A stretch of DNA of 64,000 bases from Neobacillus sp. WH10 (GCF_030123405.1 NZ_CP126110.1:186001-250000), one strand, 5' to 3'. Positions 1 through 8,927 are shown, numbered from the stretch's first letter. Numbers and translations: made by a program. Notes: generated by a model not told the origin, from the letters alone.

Positions 1-49
1 ATTACCCCTAAGATAGATATTCCGCATATATATACACGGTTTTGTCGAG

Positions 50-79
50 TTGAGTCATTTGGATGAAAGCGGTTAAAAT
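50..79 (+). promoter_or_regulatory. Candidate SigA promoter of rocF
   Basis: TTGAGT (50-55), an 18-bp spacer and TAAAAT (74-79) lie just upstream of the arginase RBS. The -35 is imperfect. No regulator binding site is recognised. Confidence 0.4.
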
Positions 80-112
80 AATAGATATTAAGGGTTAGGG
101 GGAATGGGAACG

Positions 113-1012
113 ATGAGTAAGAAGCTTTCGATTATTGGAATGCCGATGGATTTAGGCCAAATGAGGCGAGGGGTAGATATGGGACCGAGTGCAATCCGTT
201 ATGCGGGGATTAACGAACGACTTTCGCCCCTTTTTGATGAAATTCATGATTTAGGAGATATTCCAGTCGGTAGACCAGAAGTTGTGGTAGATCAAGATTC
301 TAATCTGCGAAATTTAGATTTAGTTGCTGAAAAAACCGCCATGCTTGCAGAAAAAGTCGATGAGGCCGTTCAATCAGGTTCATTTCCACTTGTACTTGGT
401 GGTGATCATAGCATTGCTATAGGAACATTAGCCGGTGTCTCAAAGCACTATAAAAACTTAGGGGTCATTTGGTATGATGCACATGGAGATTTGAACACAT
501 CTGAGACAAGTCCTTCGGGAAACATTCATGGTATGCCATTAGCATGCAGCATAGGATTGGGCCACAAAAAATTAACGGAAATCGGGGGCTATTTTCCGAA
601 GGTTAAACCTGAGAATGTAGTTATAATTGGTGCTAGGTGTCTTGATGACGGTGAGAGACTATTAATAAAAGAAACAGGAATAAAAGTATATACGATGCAT
701 GAAATCGACCGGATGGGGATGGCAAAAGTAATGGAAGAAACCATTACTTATCTTAAGAAAAGAACCGATGGAGTTCACTTATCACTTGATTTAGATGGTT
801 TAGACCCGAGCGAATGTCCTGGTGTAGGCACACCTGTGATGGGCGGTATCAGCTACCGGGAAAGCCATTTGGCAATGGAAATGCTTGAAGAGGCAAACAT
901 TATTACTTCAGCGGAATTTGTGGAAGTAAACCCAATCTTAGATGAAAAGAATAAAACAGCATCTATTGCAGTTGGGTTAATGGGTTCTTTATTTGGTGAA
1001 AAGCTTTTATAG
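113..1012 (+). CDS. rocF: Arginase
   Basis: Hydrolyses L-arginine to ornithine and urea in the cytosol, the first step of the arginase catabolic route; active as a Mn2+-dependent oligomer. The 299-aa product closely follows Bacillus RocF. It has the three metal-binding signatures of the ureohydrolase family in order: GGDHS near residue 97, DAHGD near 122, and SLDLDGLDP near 225. An in-frame ATG at 104 lies 1 nt after the AGGGGG Shine-Dalgarno; the ATG at 113 has 10-nt spacing and is preferred. Here it stands alone, followed by a strong hairpin, whereas in B. subtilis rocF belongs to a roc operon. Full length, no anomalies. Confidence 0.95.
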   Translation: MSKKLSIIGMPMDLGQMRRGVDMGPSAIRYAGINERLSPLFDEIHDLGDIPVGRPEVVVDQDSNLRNLDLVAEKTAMLAEKVDEAVQSGSFPLVLGGDHSIAIGTLAGVSKHYKNLGVIWYDAHGDLNTSETSPSGNIHGMPLACSIGLGHKKLTEIGGYFPKVKPENVVIIGARCLDDGERLLIKETGIKVYTMHEIDRMGMAKVMEETITYLKKRTDGVHLSLDLDGLDPSECPGVGTPVMGGISYRESHLAMEMLEEANIITSAEFVEVNPILDEKNKTASIAVGLMGSLFGEKLL

Positions 1013-1106
1013 AAAGGCTATGTTAAAGCTCTTGTTGATTTTGCCACTCTGTTGATTGGAGCGGATATTAACAGACATGTTTAACAGTAGATCCTATAGA
1101 AAAAAA

Positions 1107-1140
1107 GCAGCTGCATCTTAAACTATGCAGCTGCATTACT
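1107..1140 (+). terminator. Intrinsic terminator after rocF
   Basis: Perfect 10-bp stem GCAGCTGCAT / ATGCAGCTGC (1107-1116, 1125-1134) with an 8-nt loop. A-rich DNA on one side and T-rich on the other suggest it can stop rocF and the convergent Spo0E-like gene. Confidence 0.75.
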
Positions 1141-1294
1141 TTTTAAATTGATATAATTTATTTAATAAATGATCCAGTCTCCGGCTAGTTTCAAGTACCA
1201 GCTGATTGGCTAATGAAGTTTCAGATGCTATTCGGACCATTTCGTTTCGACAACTTTCTATTTCTTCCATTAATCCAGGAATAGGAGTCCCCAT
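1136..1294 (-). CDS. Spo0E-like aspartyl-phosphate phosphatase (52 aa)
   Basis: Small Spo0E-family protein. Family members remove phosphate from Spo0A~P and so delay sporulation. The 52-residue product has the family layout: a first helix with EIESCRNEMVRIA, then SLANQLVLETSRRLDHLLN. The latter fits the signature SLxxxxVLxxSxxLDxLL of the second helix, including the conserved S and D. The minus-strand ATG at 1294 follows GAGG with an 8-nt gap. It converges on rocF and shares its terminator. Its target in this organism is inferred from the family only. It is shorter than 60 codons and easily missed. Confidence 0.8.
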   Translation of the reverse strand: MGTPIPGLMEEIESCRNEMVRIASETSLANQLVLETSRRLDHLLNKLYQFKK

Positions 1295-1419
1295 TTATGC
1301 CGCCTCATTCCTCGTTTTATTAACTGTATCTCCTTTTGGAAAAACTTTAAACTTATTTTACCCTTCTTTAGTAAATTTTTGTTAAAATTATAGGTATTGA
1401 GAAGTTTTTTCGTTCAAAA

Positions 1420-1445
1420 CGAAACTTTTTTGCTAGCGATTCGTA
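1420..1445 (+). promoter_or_regulatory. SigW-type ECF promoter of sigW-rsiW
   Basis: CGAAAC (1420-1425), a 16-bp spacer and CGTA (1442-1445) match the SigW consensus TGAAAC-N16-CGTA except for the first base. It lies 35 bp upstream of sigW, as expected for autoregulation. Confidence 0.85.
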
Positions 1446-1480
1446 TTATCGTATAGCAGCATTGGAGCTGAGGAAATTTA

Positions 1481-2044
1481 ATGGAAGCTATTGTAAAAAA
1501 GAGAATAAAACAAGTCATCAAAGGCGATCAGGATGCCTATGGTGAAATCGTTGAAATATATAAAAATAGTGTCTATCAGCTATGTTTCAGAATGCTTGGG
1601 AATCGGCATGAAGCAGAGGACATGGCGCAGGAGGCGTTTATCCGTGCCTATGTGAATATCCGTTCGTTTAACCAGGATTTAAAATTCTCCACATGGCTTT
1701 TTCGGATTGCAACCAATCTTTGTATTGATAGAATACGAAAAAAGAAACCAGATCATTATTTAGATGCAGAGGTGGCGGGAACAGAAGGGTTAACCATGTA
1801 TTCTCAGGTTCCTTCCGATACTCCGCTGCCGGAGTCGGAAGTAGAAAGTTTAGAGCTGCATGAGACTGTACAGAAGGAAATATTAAAGTTACCGGAAAAA
1901 TACCGTTCTCCGATTGTATTAAAATATATTGAAGAGTTGTCTTTAAATGAAATAAGTGAAATTCTTGATTTGCCTCTCGGAACGGTAAAAACAAGGATTC
2001 ACCGTGGCCGAGAAGCATTAAGACAACAATTACGATATGTGTGA
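1481..2044 (+). CDS. sigW: RNA polymerase ECF sigma factor SigW
   Basis: Extracytoplasmic-function sigma factor that directs the envelope and antimicrobial stress regulon. The 187-aa product has sigma region 2 at the N-terminus (DAYGEIVEIYKNSVYQLCFRM, then AEDMAQEAFIRAY and FSTWLFRIATNLCIDRIRK). After a linker comes region 4 (LPEKYRSPIVLKYIEELS and LPLGTVKTRIHRGREALRQ). It is followed 18 bp later by its anti-sigma factor, the same pair order as in B. subtilis. The SigW-type promoter directly upstream indicates positive autoregulation. Confidence 0.95.
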   Translation: MEAIVKKRIKQVIKGDQDAYGEIVEIYKNSVYQLCFRMLGNRHEAEDMAQEAFIRAYVNIRSFNQDLKFSTWLFRIATNLCIDRIRKKKPDHYLDAEVAGTEGLTMYSQVPSDTPLPESEVESLELHETVQKEILKLPEKYRSPIVLKYIEELSLNEISEILDLPLGTVKTRIHRGREALRQQLRYV

Positions 2045-2062
2045 TAAGAGGTGAAACCATAA

Positions 2063-2686
2063 ATGTGTCCAGAACAAATCATCGAACTAATGCATGAATA
2101 TTTAGACGAAGAAATTGAACCTGAAAAGGAAAGAGTATTAAGAGAACACCTCCAAAGCTGTAAAGAATGTGAAACAATTTTTAGTGAATTAAAAAAGACC
2201 ATTGCCTTTGTAAAAAGTATTTCACATATGCAGGCTCCAGCCGATTTTACGGCAAATGTTTTGGCACATCTGCCAAAAGAAAAGAAAAAGGTTGGGATGC
2301 AGCGCTGGTTTAAGAATCATCCTATGCTTGCAGCCGCTTCCGTTTTCTTGATTTTAATGATGGGTAGTATATTTTCTACTTGGAGTCAAGATCGAGAGTT
2401 TTCGGTTTCGAAGCAAAAAAACTTAATCGTAAAAAATAATACTGTCATCGTTCCTGAAGGAGAAACAGTCAAGGGTGATGTTATCGTTCGCAATGGGAAA
2501 TTGAAAATAGAAGGTGAAATTCAAGGTGATGTAACAGTCATCAATGGCGAAAAATATTTAGCCTCGGCAGGTCACGTAACGGGTCAAATTGAAGAAGTGA
2601 ATGAAGTATTTGATTGGATTTGGTATCACATGAAAAGAACGGCCCAAGAGGTCATTAATATCTTTGACCAGCCTGAAACCCAATAA
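2063..2686 (+). CDS. rsiW: Anti-sigma-W factor RsiW
   Basis: Membrane anti-sigma factor that holds SigW inactive until regulated intramembrane proteolysis. The N-terminal cytoplasmic zinc-binding anti-sigma domain ends in H-x3-C-x2-C (LREHLQSCKECETIF, about residues 26-40). One transmembrane helix lies near residues 90-108 (MLAAASVFLILMMGSIF). The extracytoplasmic part contains alternating GDVIVRNGKLKIEGEIQGDV strands, a bactofilin-like beta repeat, then an amphipathic tail. Length (207 aa) is normal for the family. Co-transcribed with sigW and closed by an intrinsic terminator. Confidence 0.93.
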   Translation: MCPEQIIELMHEYLDEEIEPEKERVLREHLQSCKECETIFSELKKTIAFVKSISHMQAPADFTANVLAHLPKEKKKVGMQRWFKNHPMLAAASVFLILMMGSIFSTWSQDREFSVSKQKNLIVKNNTVIVPEGETVKGDVIVRNGKLKIEGEIQGDVTVINGEKYLASAGHVTGQIEEVNEVFDWIWYHMKRTAQEVINIFDQPETQ

Positions 2687-2722
2687 AAACAAATCACTCG
2701 TACTTGAGTGATTTGTTTTTTT
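2687..2722 (+). terminator. Terminator after rsiW
   Basis: Stem AAACAAATCACTC / GAGTGATTTGTTT (2687-2699, 2706-2718) with a 6-nt loop, followed by T residues. Confidence 0.85.
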
Positions 2723-3059
2723 AACCAGATGCCTATAATAGGTATAAGGTGTATTTATCCAGCATTAACGATCAGTAAGTCATTTTAAGATTTTAAAAGA
2801 CTGAAAAACGTTAAATAGGAGATTAACTGCCTGTAAAAGCTCAATTGGTAAGATACAGGGAAAATTTGCCGATGTGTTTTTCATCGGTTTAGTTGAACTA
2901 ATGTGTTCGTACTGTCTCTTTATCAAGTCGAAAGCCATGATATTAGAGAACGGGACTAAAGTCAGTGGAAGATGAAAAACCCCCGCTGATTGAAGTTTCA
3001 CTTTATGATATAATAAATTAGTTCACTATACGTTTTAAGAAAGTTACGGAGGAAGAACA
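2723..3059 (+). promoter_or_regulatory. rsiW-cdaA intergenic region with extended -10 promoter
   Basis: No gene is evident in this 337-bp gap. An extended -10 element, TG-A-TATAAT (TG 3006-3007, hexamer 3009-3014), lies 45 bp before cdaA with no good -35. This is the likely start of the cdaA-cdaR-glmM transcript. Confidence 0.5.
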
Positions 3060-3887
3060 ATGCAGTTTGCTGATTTCACTTTAGGGAAGTATTTAGCTAG
3101 TATTGTTGATATAGTCCTCGTATGGTTTGTCATTTACAAACTGATTAATGTGGTAAGAGGAACGAAGGCAGTTCAGTTATTAAAAGGGATTCTTGTTATT
3201 CTTCTTGTCAGAGTGGTCGGTGAGCGGCTTGGTTTAACTACAATAAGCTGGATGATGCAACAGGCCATAAATTGGGGATTTCTTGCTGTTATCATTATCT
3301 TTCAGCCTGAGCTTAGGCGTGCTCTTGAGCAATTAGGAAGAGGGCGTTTTTTTTCAAGAAGCAGTACGCAGGATGATGATAATCAAGAAAAAACAGTCGA
3401 AGCGATTGTTAAGGCGACCGATTATATGGCAAAACGCCGAATCGGGGCATTAATCTCAATTGAGAGAGAAACGGGCATGAGCGATTACATAGAAACAGGG
3501 ATTCAGTTAAATTCCAATATTTCTTCGGAATTGCTTATTAATATTTTTATTCCAAATACACCGCTCCATGATGGTGCGGTTATTATCCAAAAAAATAATG
3601 TTTCAGCAGCAGCATGCTATCTTCCTTTATCCGAAAGTCCATTTATTTCAAAGGAGCTCGGTACAAGGCATCGTGCTGCATTAGGAATAAGTGAGGTCAC
3701 TGACAGTATGACAGTTGTAGTGTCGGAAGAGACCGGTAATATTTCTCTAACAAAGAATGGCGAACTACATCGCGATTTAAAATTGGAGGAGTTAAAAGAA
3801 ATACTCACGAGTGAAATGGTTATTCATAATAAAGTAAAACAGGCTTCTTCAGCTCGTTGGAACTGGAGGGGAAAAAATAATGGATAA
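3060..3887 (+). CDS. cdaA: Diadenylate cyclase CdaA (c-di-AMP synthase)
   Basis: Condenses two ATP into cyclic di-AMP, the second messenger that controls potassium and osmotic homeostasis and cell-wall metabolism. The 275-aa protein has about three N-terminal membrane helices (residues 10-90). The DAC domain then carries the two diagnostic motifs, DGA (in HDGAVI, near 170) and RHR (in GTRHRAALG, near 205). It overlaps cdaR by 8 bp and lies in the conserved cdaA-cdaR-glmM order. In Bacillus and Listeria this reflects physical and regulatory contact between the three products. Confidence 0.95.
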   Translation: MQFADFTLGKYLASIVDIVLVWFVIYKLINVVRGTKAVQLLKGILVILLVRVVGERLGLTTISWMMQQAINWGFLAVIIIFQPELRRALEQLGRGRFFSRSSTQDDDNQEKTVEAIVKATDYMAKRRIGALISIERETGMSDYIETGIQLNSNISSELLINIFIPNTPLHDGAVIIQKNNVSAAACYLPLSESPFISKELGTRHRAALGISEVTDSMTVVVSEETGNISLTKNGELHRDLKLEELKEILTSEMVIHNKVKQASSARWNWRGKNNG

Positions 3888-5097
3888 ACTGATGGATAAT
3901 CCTTGGTTTATAAAAATCCTTGCCTTGTTATTGGCTGTCCTCTTATATTCTTCTGTGCCGCATAAAGGGAATGATGTAAATGTTCCTGGAGAGCAAGCGA
4001 CAGAAACCATTGAGGATATGCCCGTAAAGGTTTATTATGATACGGAAAATTTAGTTGTGTCCGGTATTCCCAACACGGTTGATGTTACCCTTAAAGGCCC
4101 TATTACACATGTCCAATCTGCCAAGGCATTAAGAAACTTTGAGGTATTTGTAGATTTGACAGATGCTAAGATCGGTAAACAGAAGGTGAACCTCAAAGTA
4201 AAGGATTTATCTGATAAATTGAAGGTAACATTGAAGCCGGCTAGTGTGAATGTAACAATTCAAGAAAAGATTACAAAGGAATTTAAAGTCGATGCTGAAA
4301 TTAATAGGAGTCAAATCGAAGAGGGCTATACTGCAGAACAACCTATTGTAGAACCAAAAAAAGTGAAAATTACTGGCGCCAAGGATGTCATTGACCGAAT
4401 AAGCTATGTCAAGGCAACCATTGAGGAAAAAGGTAAACTGAAAGATACCATTACAAAAGAAGCCCGCATCCAAGTACTCGACAAAGAACTAAACAAGCTA
4501 GATGTTGTCGTGGAACCAGGGACAGTTAAGGTTACCATTCCAATAAAAAGTAACACCAAGACCGTTCCAATCAATGTAGTAAAAAAAGGAATAGCTCCAC
4601 CTGGAGTTACGATTGAATCAATAGAACTTGATGAAAAAGAAGCGACCATTATAGGAAATGAAGATGTTCTAAAAAATACAGAAAATGTCCGAGTAGAGGT
4701 GGATATTAGTAAAATTTCCGAAAATACCACACTTACTTTACCTGTAATTATTTCAAATGGGATTACGAAGGTGACTCCGGAAACGGTAAAAGCAACTGTA
4801 GTAGTCAAAAAACAAGAAGAGAAGACCGTCTCAGGAGTACCATTAAAAATCCGGGGGTTACCTGAAACCTATAAAGCGGAGATTAATGATCCAACAAGTC
4901 ATACGATTAATTTAGTGGTGAATGGCTCAAGTGAATCAGTATCGGGGGTAAGACCTGAAGACTTTACTGTATTTATTGACTTGTCTGGTTTAACAGAAGG
5001 AAGTCATAATGTCAAAATTCAGGTCGAAGGTCCAACAGATGTCAATTGGAAACCTGACAAAGCGACAGCAAAAATTACGATAACAAATAATGCATAA
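3880..5097 (+). CDS. cdaR: CdaA regulatory protein CdaR (YbbR repeats)
   Basis: Membrane-anchored regulator of CdaA activity. One N-terminal signal-anchor helix (WFIKILALLLAVLLYSSVP) is followed by a long extracellular part made of about four YbbR-type beta repeats, seen as recurring VxVTLKGP, VNVTIQEK, VKVTIP and VKATVVVK strands. At 405 aa it is somewhat shorter than the B. subtilis protein. The start overlaps the end of cdaA, with the RBS GGAGGGG inside cdaA, so the two are translationally coupled. Confidence 0.93.
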   Translation: MDKLMDNPWFIKILALLLAVLLYSSVPHKGNDVNVPGEQATETIEDMPVKVYYDTENLVVSGIPNTVDVTLKGPITHVQSAKALRNFEVFVDLTDAKIGKQKVNLKVKDLSDKLKVTLKPASVNVTIQEKITKEFKVDAEINRSQIEEGYTAEQPIVEPKKVKITGAKDVIDRISYVKATIEEKGKLKDTITKEARIQVLDKELNKLDVVVEPGTVKVTIPIKSNTKTVPINVVKKGIAPPGVTIESIELDEKEATIIGNEDVLKNTENVRVEVDISKISENTTLTLPVIISNGITKVTPETVKATVVVKKQEEKTVSGVPLKIRGLPETYKAEINDPTSHTINLVVNGSSESVSGVRPEDFTVFIDLSGLTEGSHNVKIQVEGPTDVNWKPDKATAKITITNNA

Positions 5098-5135
5098 GAT
5101 TCAGCAATTCACATGTTGAAGGAGAGATTTTTAAT

Positions 5136-6485
5136 ATGGGTAAATATTTCGGTACTGATGGGGTACGCGGCGTTGCAAATAGTGAATTAACACCTGAAAT
5201 GGCATTTAAATTAGGCCGATTTGGCGGATATGTATTGACAAAGGATAAGGATCGTCCAAAAGTACTGATTGGCCGTGATACACGTATTTCAGGACATATG
5301 CTTGAGGGAGCTCTTGTGGCCGGGTTGCTTTCTATTGGTGCAGAAGTAATGCGTTTAGGGGTTATTTCAACTCCAGGAGTAGCTTATTTAACAAAAGCGT
5401 TAGGAGCCCAGGCAGGGGTCATGATTTCTGCTTCTCATAATCCAGTGGCTGATAACGGGATTAAATTTTTCGGGCCGGATGGCTTTAAACTATCGGATGA
5501 TCAAGAGTTAGAAATTGAAGAGCTAATTGATTTACCAGAAGATCAATTGCCACGCCCAACAGGTGCCGACCTTGGCCAAGTTATGGATTATTTTGAAGGC
5601 GGACAAAAGTACCTGCAATACTTGAAAAATACTGTTGAGGAAGATTTCTCAGGCATCCATATTGCGTTAGATTGTGCTCACGGAGCTACATCTTCGTTAG
5701 CCAGCCATTTATTTGCCGATTTAGATGCCGACCTTTCTACAATGGGGGCATCACCAAACGGGTTAAATATTAATGATGGGGTTGGCTCCACACATCCGGA
5801 CTCTCTAGCAGCTTTGGTAAAGGAAAAAGGAGCCGATGTTGGTCTTTCCTTTGATGGAGATGGCGACAGACTGATTGCGATTGATGAAAAGGGAACTATC
5901 GTTGATGGTGACCAGATCATGTACATTTGCGGTAAGTATATGAAAGAACAGGGCCGCTTAAAGCATGGTACAATTGTCTCAACTGTCATGAGTAATCTTG
6001 GATTTTATAAAGCCCTTGAAACCCATGGAATTCATAGTGTGCCAACAGCAGTGGGTGACCGCTATGTTGTGGAAGAAATGAAGAAGAATGGCTTTAATCT
6101 TGGCGGTGAACAATCAGGTCATATCATTTTCTTGGACTATAATACGACAGGTGACGGCTTATTATCAGGTCTTCAGTTAGTTAATATCATGAAAGCTACC
6201 GGAAAGACTTTATCAGAGTTAGCAGGAGAAATGAAAAAATATCCGCAAAAGCTTGTGAATGTACGAGTAACCGATAAACATCATGTGACAGATAATGCAA
6301 AAGTAAAAGAGGTCATTGAGCAAGTGGAAACAGAGATGGAAGGAAACGGAAGAATTCTTGTCCGTCCATCCGGAACAGAACCACTTGTCCGCGTAATGGC
6401 GGAAGCGGCCACAGAGGAATTGTGCGCATCCTATGTTGATCGCATCGTCACAGTAGTAAAAGACGAAATGGAATTAAAAGAATAA
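5136..6485 (+). CDS. glmM: Phosphoglucosamine mutase
   Basis: Interconverts glucosamine-6-phosphate and glucosamine-1-phosphate, feeding UDP-GlcNAc and peptidoglycan synthesis. The 449-aa protein has the phosphohexomutase layout. It starts GKYFGTDGVRGVAN, has the phosphoserine loop ISASHNPVADNG near residue 100, the Mg2+ loop SFDGDGDRLIAID near 240, the sugar-binding loop GGEQSGHIIF near 325, and the phosphate-binding loop RPSGTEPLVRVM near 410. RBS GGAGAG precedes the ATG. Its product works directly on the product of GlmS, encoded 615 bp downstream. Confidence 0.97.
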   Translation: MGKYFGTDGVRGVANSELTPEMAFKLGRFGGYVLTKDKDRPKVLIGRDTRISGHMLEGALVAGLLSIGAEVMRLGVISTPGVAYLTKALGAQAGVMISASHNPVADNGIKFFGPDGFKLSDDQELEIEELIDLPEDQLPRPTGADLGQVMDYFEGGQKYLQYLKNTVEEDFSGIHIALDCAHGATSSLASHLFADLDADLSTMGASPNGLNINDGVGSTHPDSLAALVKEKGADVGLSFDGDGDRLIAIDEKGTIVDGDQIMYICGKYMKEQGRLKHGTIVSTVMSNLGFYKALETHGIHSVPTAVGDRYVVEEMKKNGFNLGGEQSGHIIFLDYNTTGDGLLSGLQLVNIMKATGKTLSELAGEMKKYPQKLVNVRVTDKHHVTDNAKVKEVIEQVETEMEGNGRILVRPSGTEPLVRVMAEAATEELCASYVDRIVTVVKDEMELKE

Positions 6486-6644
6486 GAAAAGTGAATAATT
6501 GTTTAAGCCAGAGTGCCCAGCGATTAGTGGCCATCTCTTCCTTCAAAAAGTCAATATCGAATCGACTTGAGGTCCGTGTTTCTTAATCTTAGTCGAAGCG
6601 GGCTCCTGGCCCTTCGTCGCTAACTGGGCTCTTCCACTTTTTTT
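6486..6644 (+). terminator. Structured glmM 3' region
   Basis: After glmM an outer pairing AGAGTGCCCAG (near 6510) with CTGGGCTCT (near 6625) closes a structured segment. It contains an inner GGGCTCC..GGCCC stem and ends in TTTTTTT near 6638-6644. It most likely terminates glmM transcription. The size and extra inner helices would also suit a small structured RNA. Confidence 0.5.
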
Positions 6645-6682
6645 ATGCATAAGGGAACGATTCAAATCCCTTATGCATATTT
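6645..6682 (+). terminator. Second hairpin terminator before glmS
   Basis: Perfect 12-bp stem ATGCATAAGGGA / TCCCTTATGCAT (6645-6656, 6667-6678) with a 10-nt loop and a weak T tract. Confidence 0.6.
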
Positions 6683-6727
6683 TATTATGTATGGTTTTTG
6701 AATAAATTTTTACAATTATGTTTTAAG

Positions 6728-6757
6728 TTGACGGACGACTGACAAATCATGTAATAT
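6728..6757 (+). promoter_or_regulatory. SigA promoter of the glmS transcript
   Basis: TTGACG (6728-6733), an 18-bp spacer and TAATAT (6752-6757). The start site would fall near 6764, about 70 nt before the ribozyme cleavage site. Confidence 0.65.
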
Positions 6758-6835
6758 TAATCTGCTTTGTTATTTTAAAGCAGTAGTTAGTCATTTACTT
6801 TGAAAGGAGGGTAGGAGAAGAAACAGTAATTAAAA

Positions 6836-6990
6836 GCGCCTGAACTAATCTTCAGTGGTTAGATTAGTTGACGAGGTGGAGGTTTATCGAAAATTCGGCG
6901 GATACCTCCCGGCTATGACGCAGGGCCGTTAATTTCTTCTTTAAATCATAGAGGTAACTTTGTGGACAAAGAGAAGAAAATGCGCATAAT
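6836..6990 (+). ncRNA. glmS ribozyme (GlcN6P-activated riboswitch)
   Basis: Self-cleaving RNA in the glmS leader. Binding of glucosamine-6-phosphate triggers cleavage and decay of the mRNA, closing a feedback loop on GlmS. The core is recognisable from B. subtilis: cleavage site A6835|G6836 in AAGCGCC, the P2/P2a arms ACTAATC..GATTAGT, then GACGAGGTGGAGG, TTATCGA, TTCGGCGGAT and CCTCCCGGC. The P3/P4 part follows to about 6990. The 3' boundary is approximate. Confidence 0.92.
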
Positions 6991-7042
6991 AACTGAGTGT
7001 TTAAAAAGGGTATAGACAGATACCCGACAAAAACAGAGATAA

Positions 7043-7090
7043 GGGGGCAAGTATGCCCTCAGAAGCAGCTTGCCCCCTGTATCAGGGAGG
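7043..7090 (+). promoter_or_regulatory. Hairpin just before the glmS RBS
   Basis: Perfect 9-bp GC-rich stem GGGGGCAAG / CTTGCCCCC (7043-7051, 7069-7077) ending 8 nt before the GGAGG Shine-Dalgarno (7086-7090). There is no T tract, so it is not a normal terminator. It could stabilise the 5' end left after ribozyme cleavage or affect translation. Confidence 0.5.
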
Positions 7091-7100
7091 AAATAGAAAT

Positions 7101-8903
7101 ATGTGTGGAATTGTTGGATATATAGGTAATAACGACTCGAAGGAAATTTTATTAAAAGGCTTAGAAAAGCTTGAATATAGAGGCTATGACTCAGCTGGTA
7201 TCGCTGTGAAAAATGAGAATGGCATACATGTTTTTAAAGAAAAAGGCCGTATTGCAGATCTGCGTGAAATTGTTGATGTAGATGTAATGGCAAACATCGG
7301 GATTGGCCATACACGTTGGGCGACCCATGGAGTCCCAAGCAGAGTAAATTCTCATCCTCATCAAAGTGCTTCCGAACGCTTTACCCTTGTTCACAATGGT
7401 GTCATTGAGAACTATGATCTTTTAAAGCGTGAATATTTAACAGAGGTTACTTTCGTAAGTGAAACGGATACTGAAGTCATTGTTCAGCTAATAGAGCTAT
7501 TTGTAAACGAAGGTTTACAAGTATTAGAGGCGTTCCGTAAAACGCTGACCCTTTTACATGGATCATATGCCCTTGCCCTTTTAGATGCTGCGGACAATGA
7601 CACCATTTATGTAGCGAAAAATAAGAGTCCCTTGCTTGTTGGGTTAGGTGATGATTTTAATGTAGTGGCAAGCGATGCGATGGCTATGCTGCAAGTTACA
7701 GACCAATACGTAGAGTTAATGGACAAAGAAGTTGTTGTCGTTACAAAAGATGAAGTGACGATTCAAAACCTTAACGGCGAAGTTATTAATCGTGCGCCAT
7801 ATAAAGCAGAACTAGACGCCAGTGATATTGAAAAGGGCACATACCAACACTATATGTTAAAAGAAATTGACGAACAGCCTCTTGTGATGCGGAAGATCAT
7901 TCAAACGTATCAGAATGAGCATGGGGAGTTAACGATTGACCGCGAAATCATCGATGCTTTAAACGAAGCTGATCGTCTATATATTATCGCTGCCGGTACA
8001 TCTTATCATGCTGGTCTTGTTGGTAAGCAGTTCATTGAAAAAATGGCGAAAATTCCGGTTGAGGTTCATATCTCCAGTGAATTTGGCTATAACATGCCGC
8101 TTCTATCTGAAAAGCCATTGTTTATCTTCATTTCACAAAGTGGGGAAACAGCTGACAGCCGTGCTGTGCTTGTAAATGTAAAAGAAATGGGCTACTCTGC
8201 ATTAACGATTACAAATGCACCTGGTTCAACGCTTTCTCGTGAAGCTGATTTTACTCTCTTGCTCCATGCAGGCCCTGAAATTGCCGTTGCCTCTACAAAG
8301 GCGTACACAGCGCAGATCGCTGTTCTTGCAATCCTAGCTGAAGTAACTGCAAAGAGCCGTGGATTAGAGGTTGGCTTGGATCTTGTGAAGGAGCTTGGAA
8401 TCGTTGCGAACGCAATGGAAGTTCTTTGTGATTCTAAAGAGCTGATTGAGCATATCGCTAGAGAGTTTTTATTAGTAACACGCAATTGCTTCTTCATTGG
8501 CCGTGGAATTGACTTTTATGTTGGTCTAGAAGGGGCATTAAAGCTAAAGGAAATTTCTTATATTCAAGCGGAAGGCTTTGCCGGCGGTGAATTGAAGCAT
8601 GGAACGATTGCTTTAATTGAAGAAGGAACACCGGTTATTGCTTTAGCTACACAAGAAAATGTAAACTTAAGCATTCGCGGCAATGTTAAGGAAGTAGTAG
8701 CCCGCGGAGCAAACCCATGCATTATTTCAATGAATGGTCTAAATATGGACGAAGACAGCTTCGTCATTCCAGAAGTACATGAATTATTAACACCGCTTAT
8801 CTCTGTCATACCATTACAAATCATTTCTTACTACGCTGCCCTGCACCGCGATTGCGACGTCGACAAACCTCGTAATCTTGCGAAGTCGGTAACGGTTGAG
8901 TAA
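7101..8903 (+). CDS. glmS: Glutamine-fructose-6-phosphate aminotransferase (isomerizing)
   Basis: Makes glucosamine-6-phosphate from fructose-6-phosphate and glutamine, the committed step to amino-sugar cell-wall precursors. The start is fixed by chemistry: the catalytic Cys must follow Met (MCGIVGYIG), so ATG 7101 with RBS GGGAGG is correct and the longer in-frame ORF from 7053 is not. The glutaminase domain (about 1-230, with HTRWATHG and NSHPH) is followed by two SIS isomerase domains (SQSGETADS near 345; C-terminal KPRNLAKSVTVE). Length is 600 aa, as expected. Its 3' end is the target recognised by TnsD of Tn7-like elements, and such an element starts 24 bp after the stop codon. Confidence 0.98.
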   Translation: MCGIVGYIGNNDSKEILLKGLEKLEYRGYDSAGIAVKNENGIHVFKEKGRIADLREIVDVDVMANIGIGHTRWATHGVPSRVNSHPHQSASERFTLVHNGVIENYDLLKREYLTEVTFVSETDTEVIVQLIELFVNEGLQVLEAFRKTLTLLHGSYALALLDAADNDTIYVAKNKSPLLVGLGDDFNVVASDAMAMLQVTDQYVELMDKEVVVVTKDEVTIQNLNGEVINRAPYKAELDASDIEKGTYQHYMLKEIDEQPLVMRKIIQTYQNEHGELTIDREIIDALNEADRLYIIAAGTSYHAGLVGKQFIEKMAKIPVEVHISSEFGYNMPLLSEKPLFIFISQSGETADSRAVLVNVKEMGYSALTITNAPGSTLSREADFTLLLHAGPEIAVASTKAYTAQIAVLAILAEVTAKSRGLEVGLDLVKELGIVANAMEVLCDSKELIEHIAREFLLVTRNCFFIGRGIDFYVGLEGALKLKEISYIQAEGFAGGELKHGTIALIEEGTPVIALATQENVNLSIRGNVKEVVARGANPCIISMNGLNMDEDSFVIPEVHELLTPLISVIPLQIISYYAALHRDCDVDKPRNLAKSVTVE

Positions 8904-8927
8904 GAAGGCAGTAATAATAAGTTGAAG

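Noticed and set aside
7053..7100. Upstream in-frame extension of glmS
   Set aside because: GlmS needs Cys directly after the initiator Met; the extension also runs through a hairpin and lacks an RBS.
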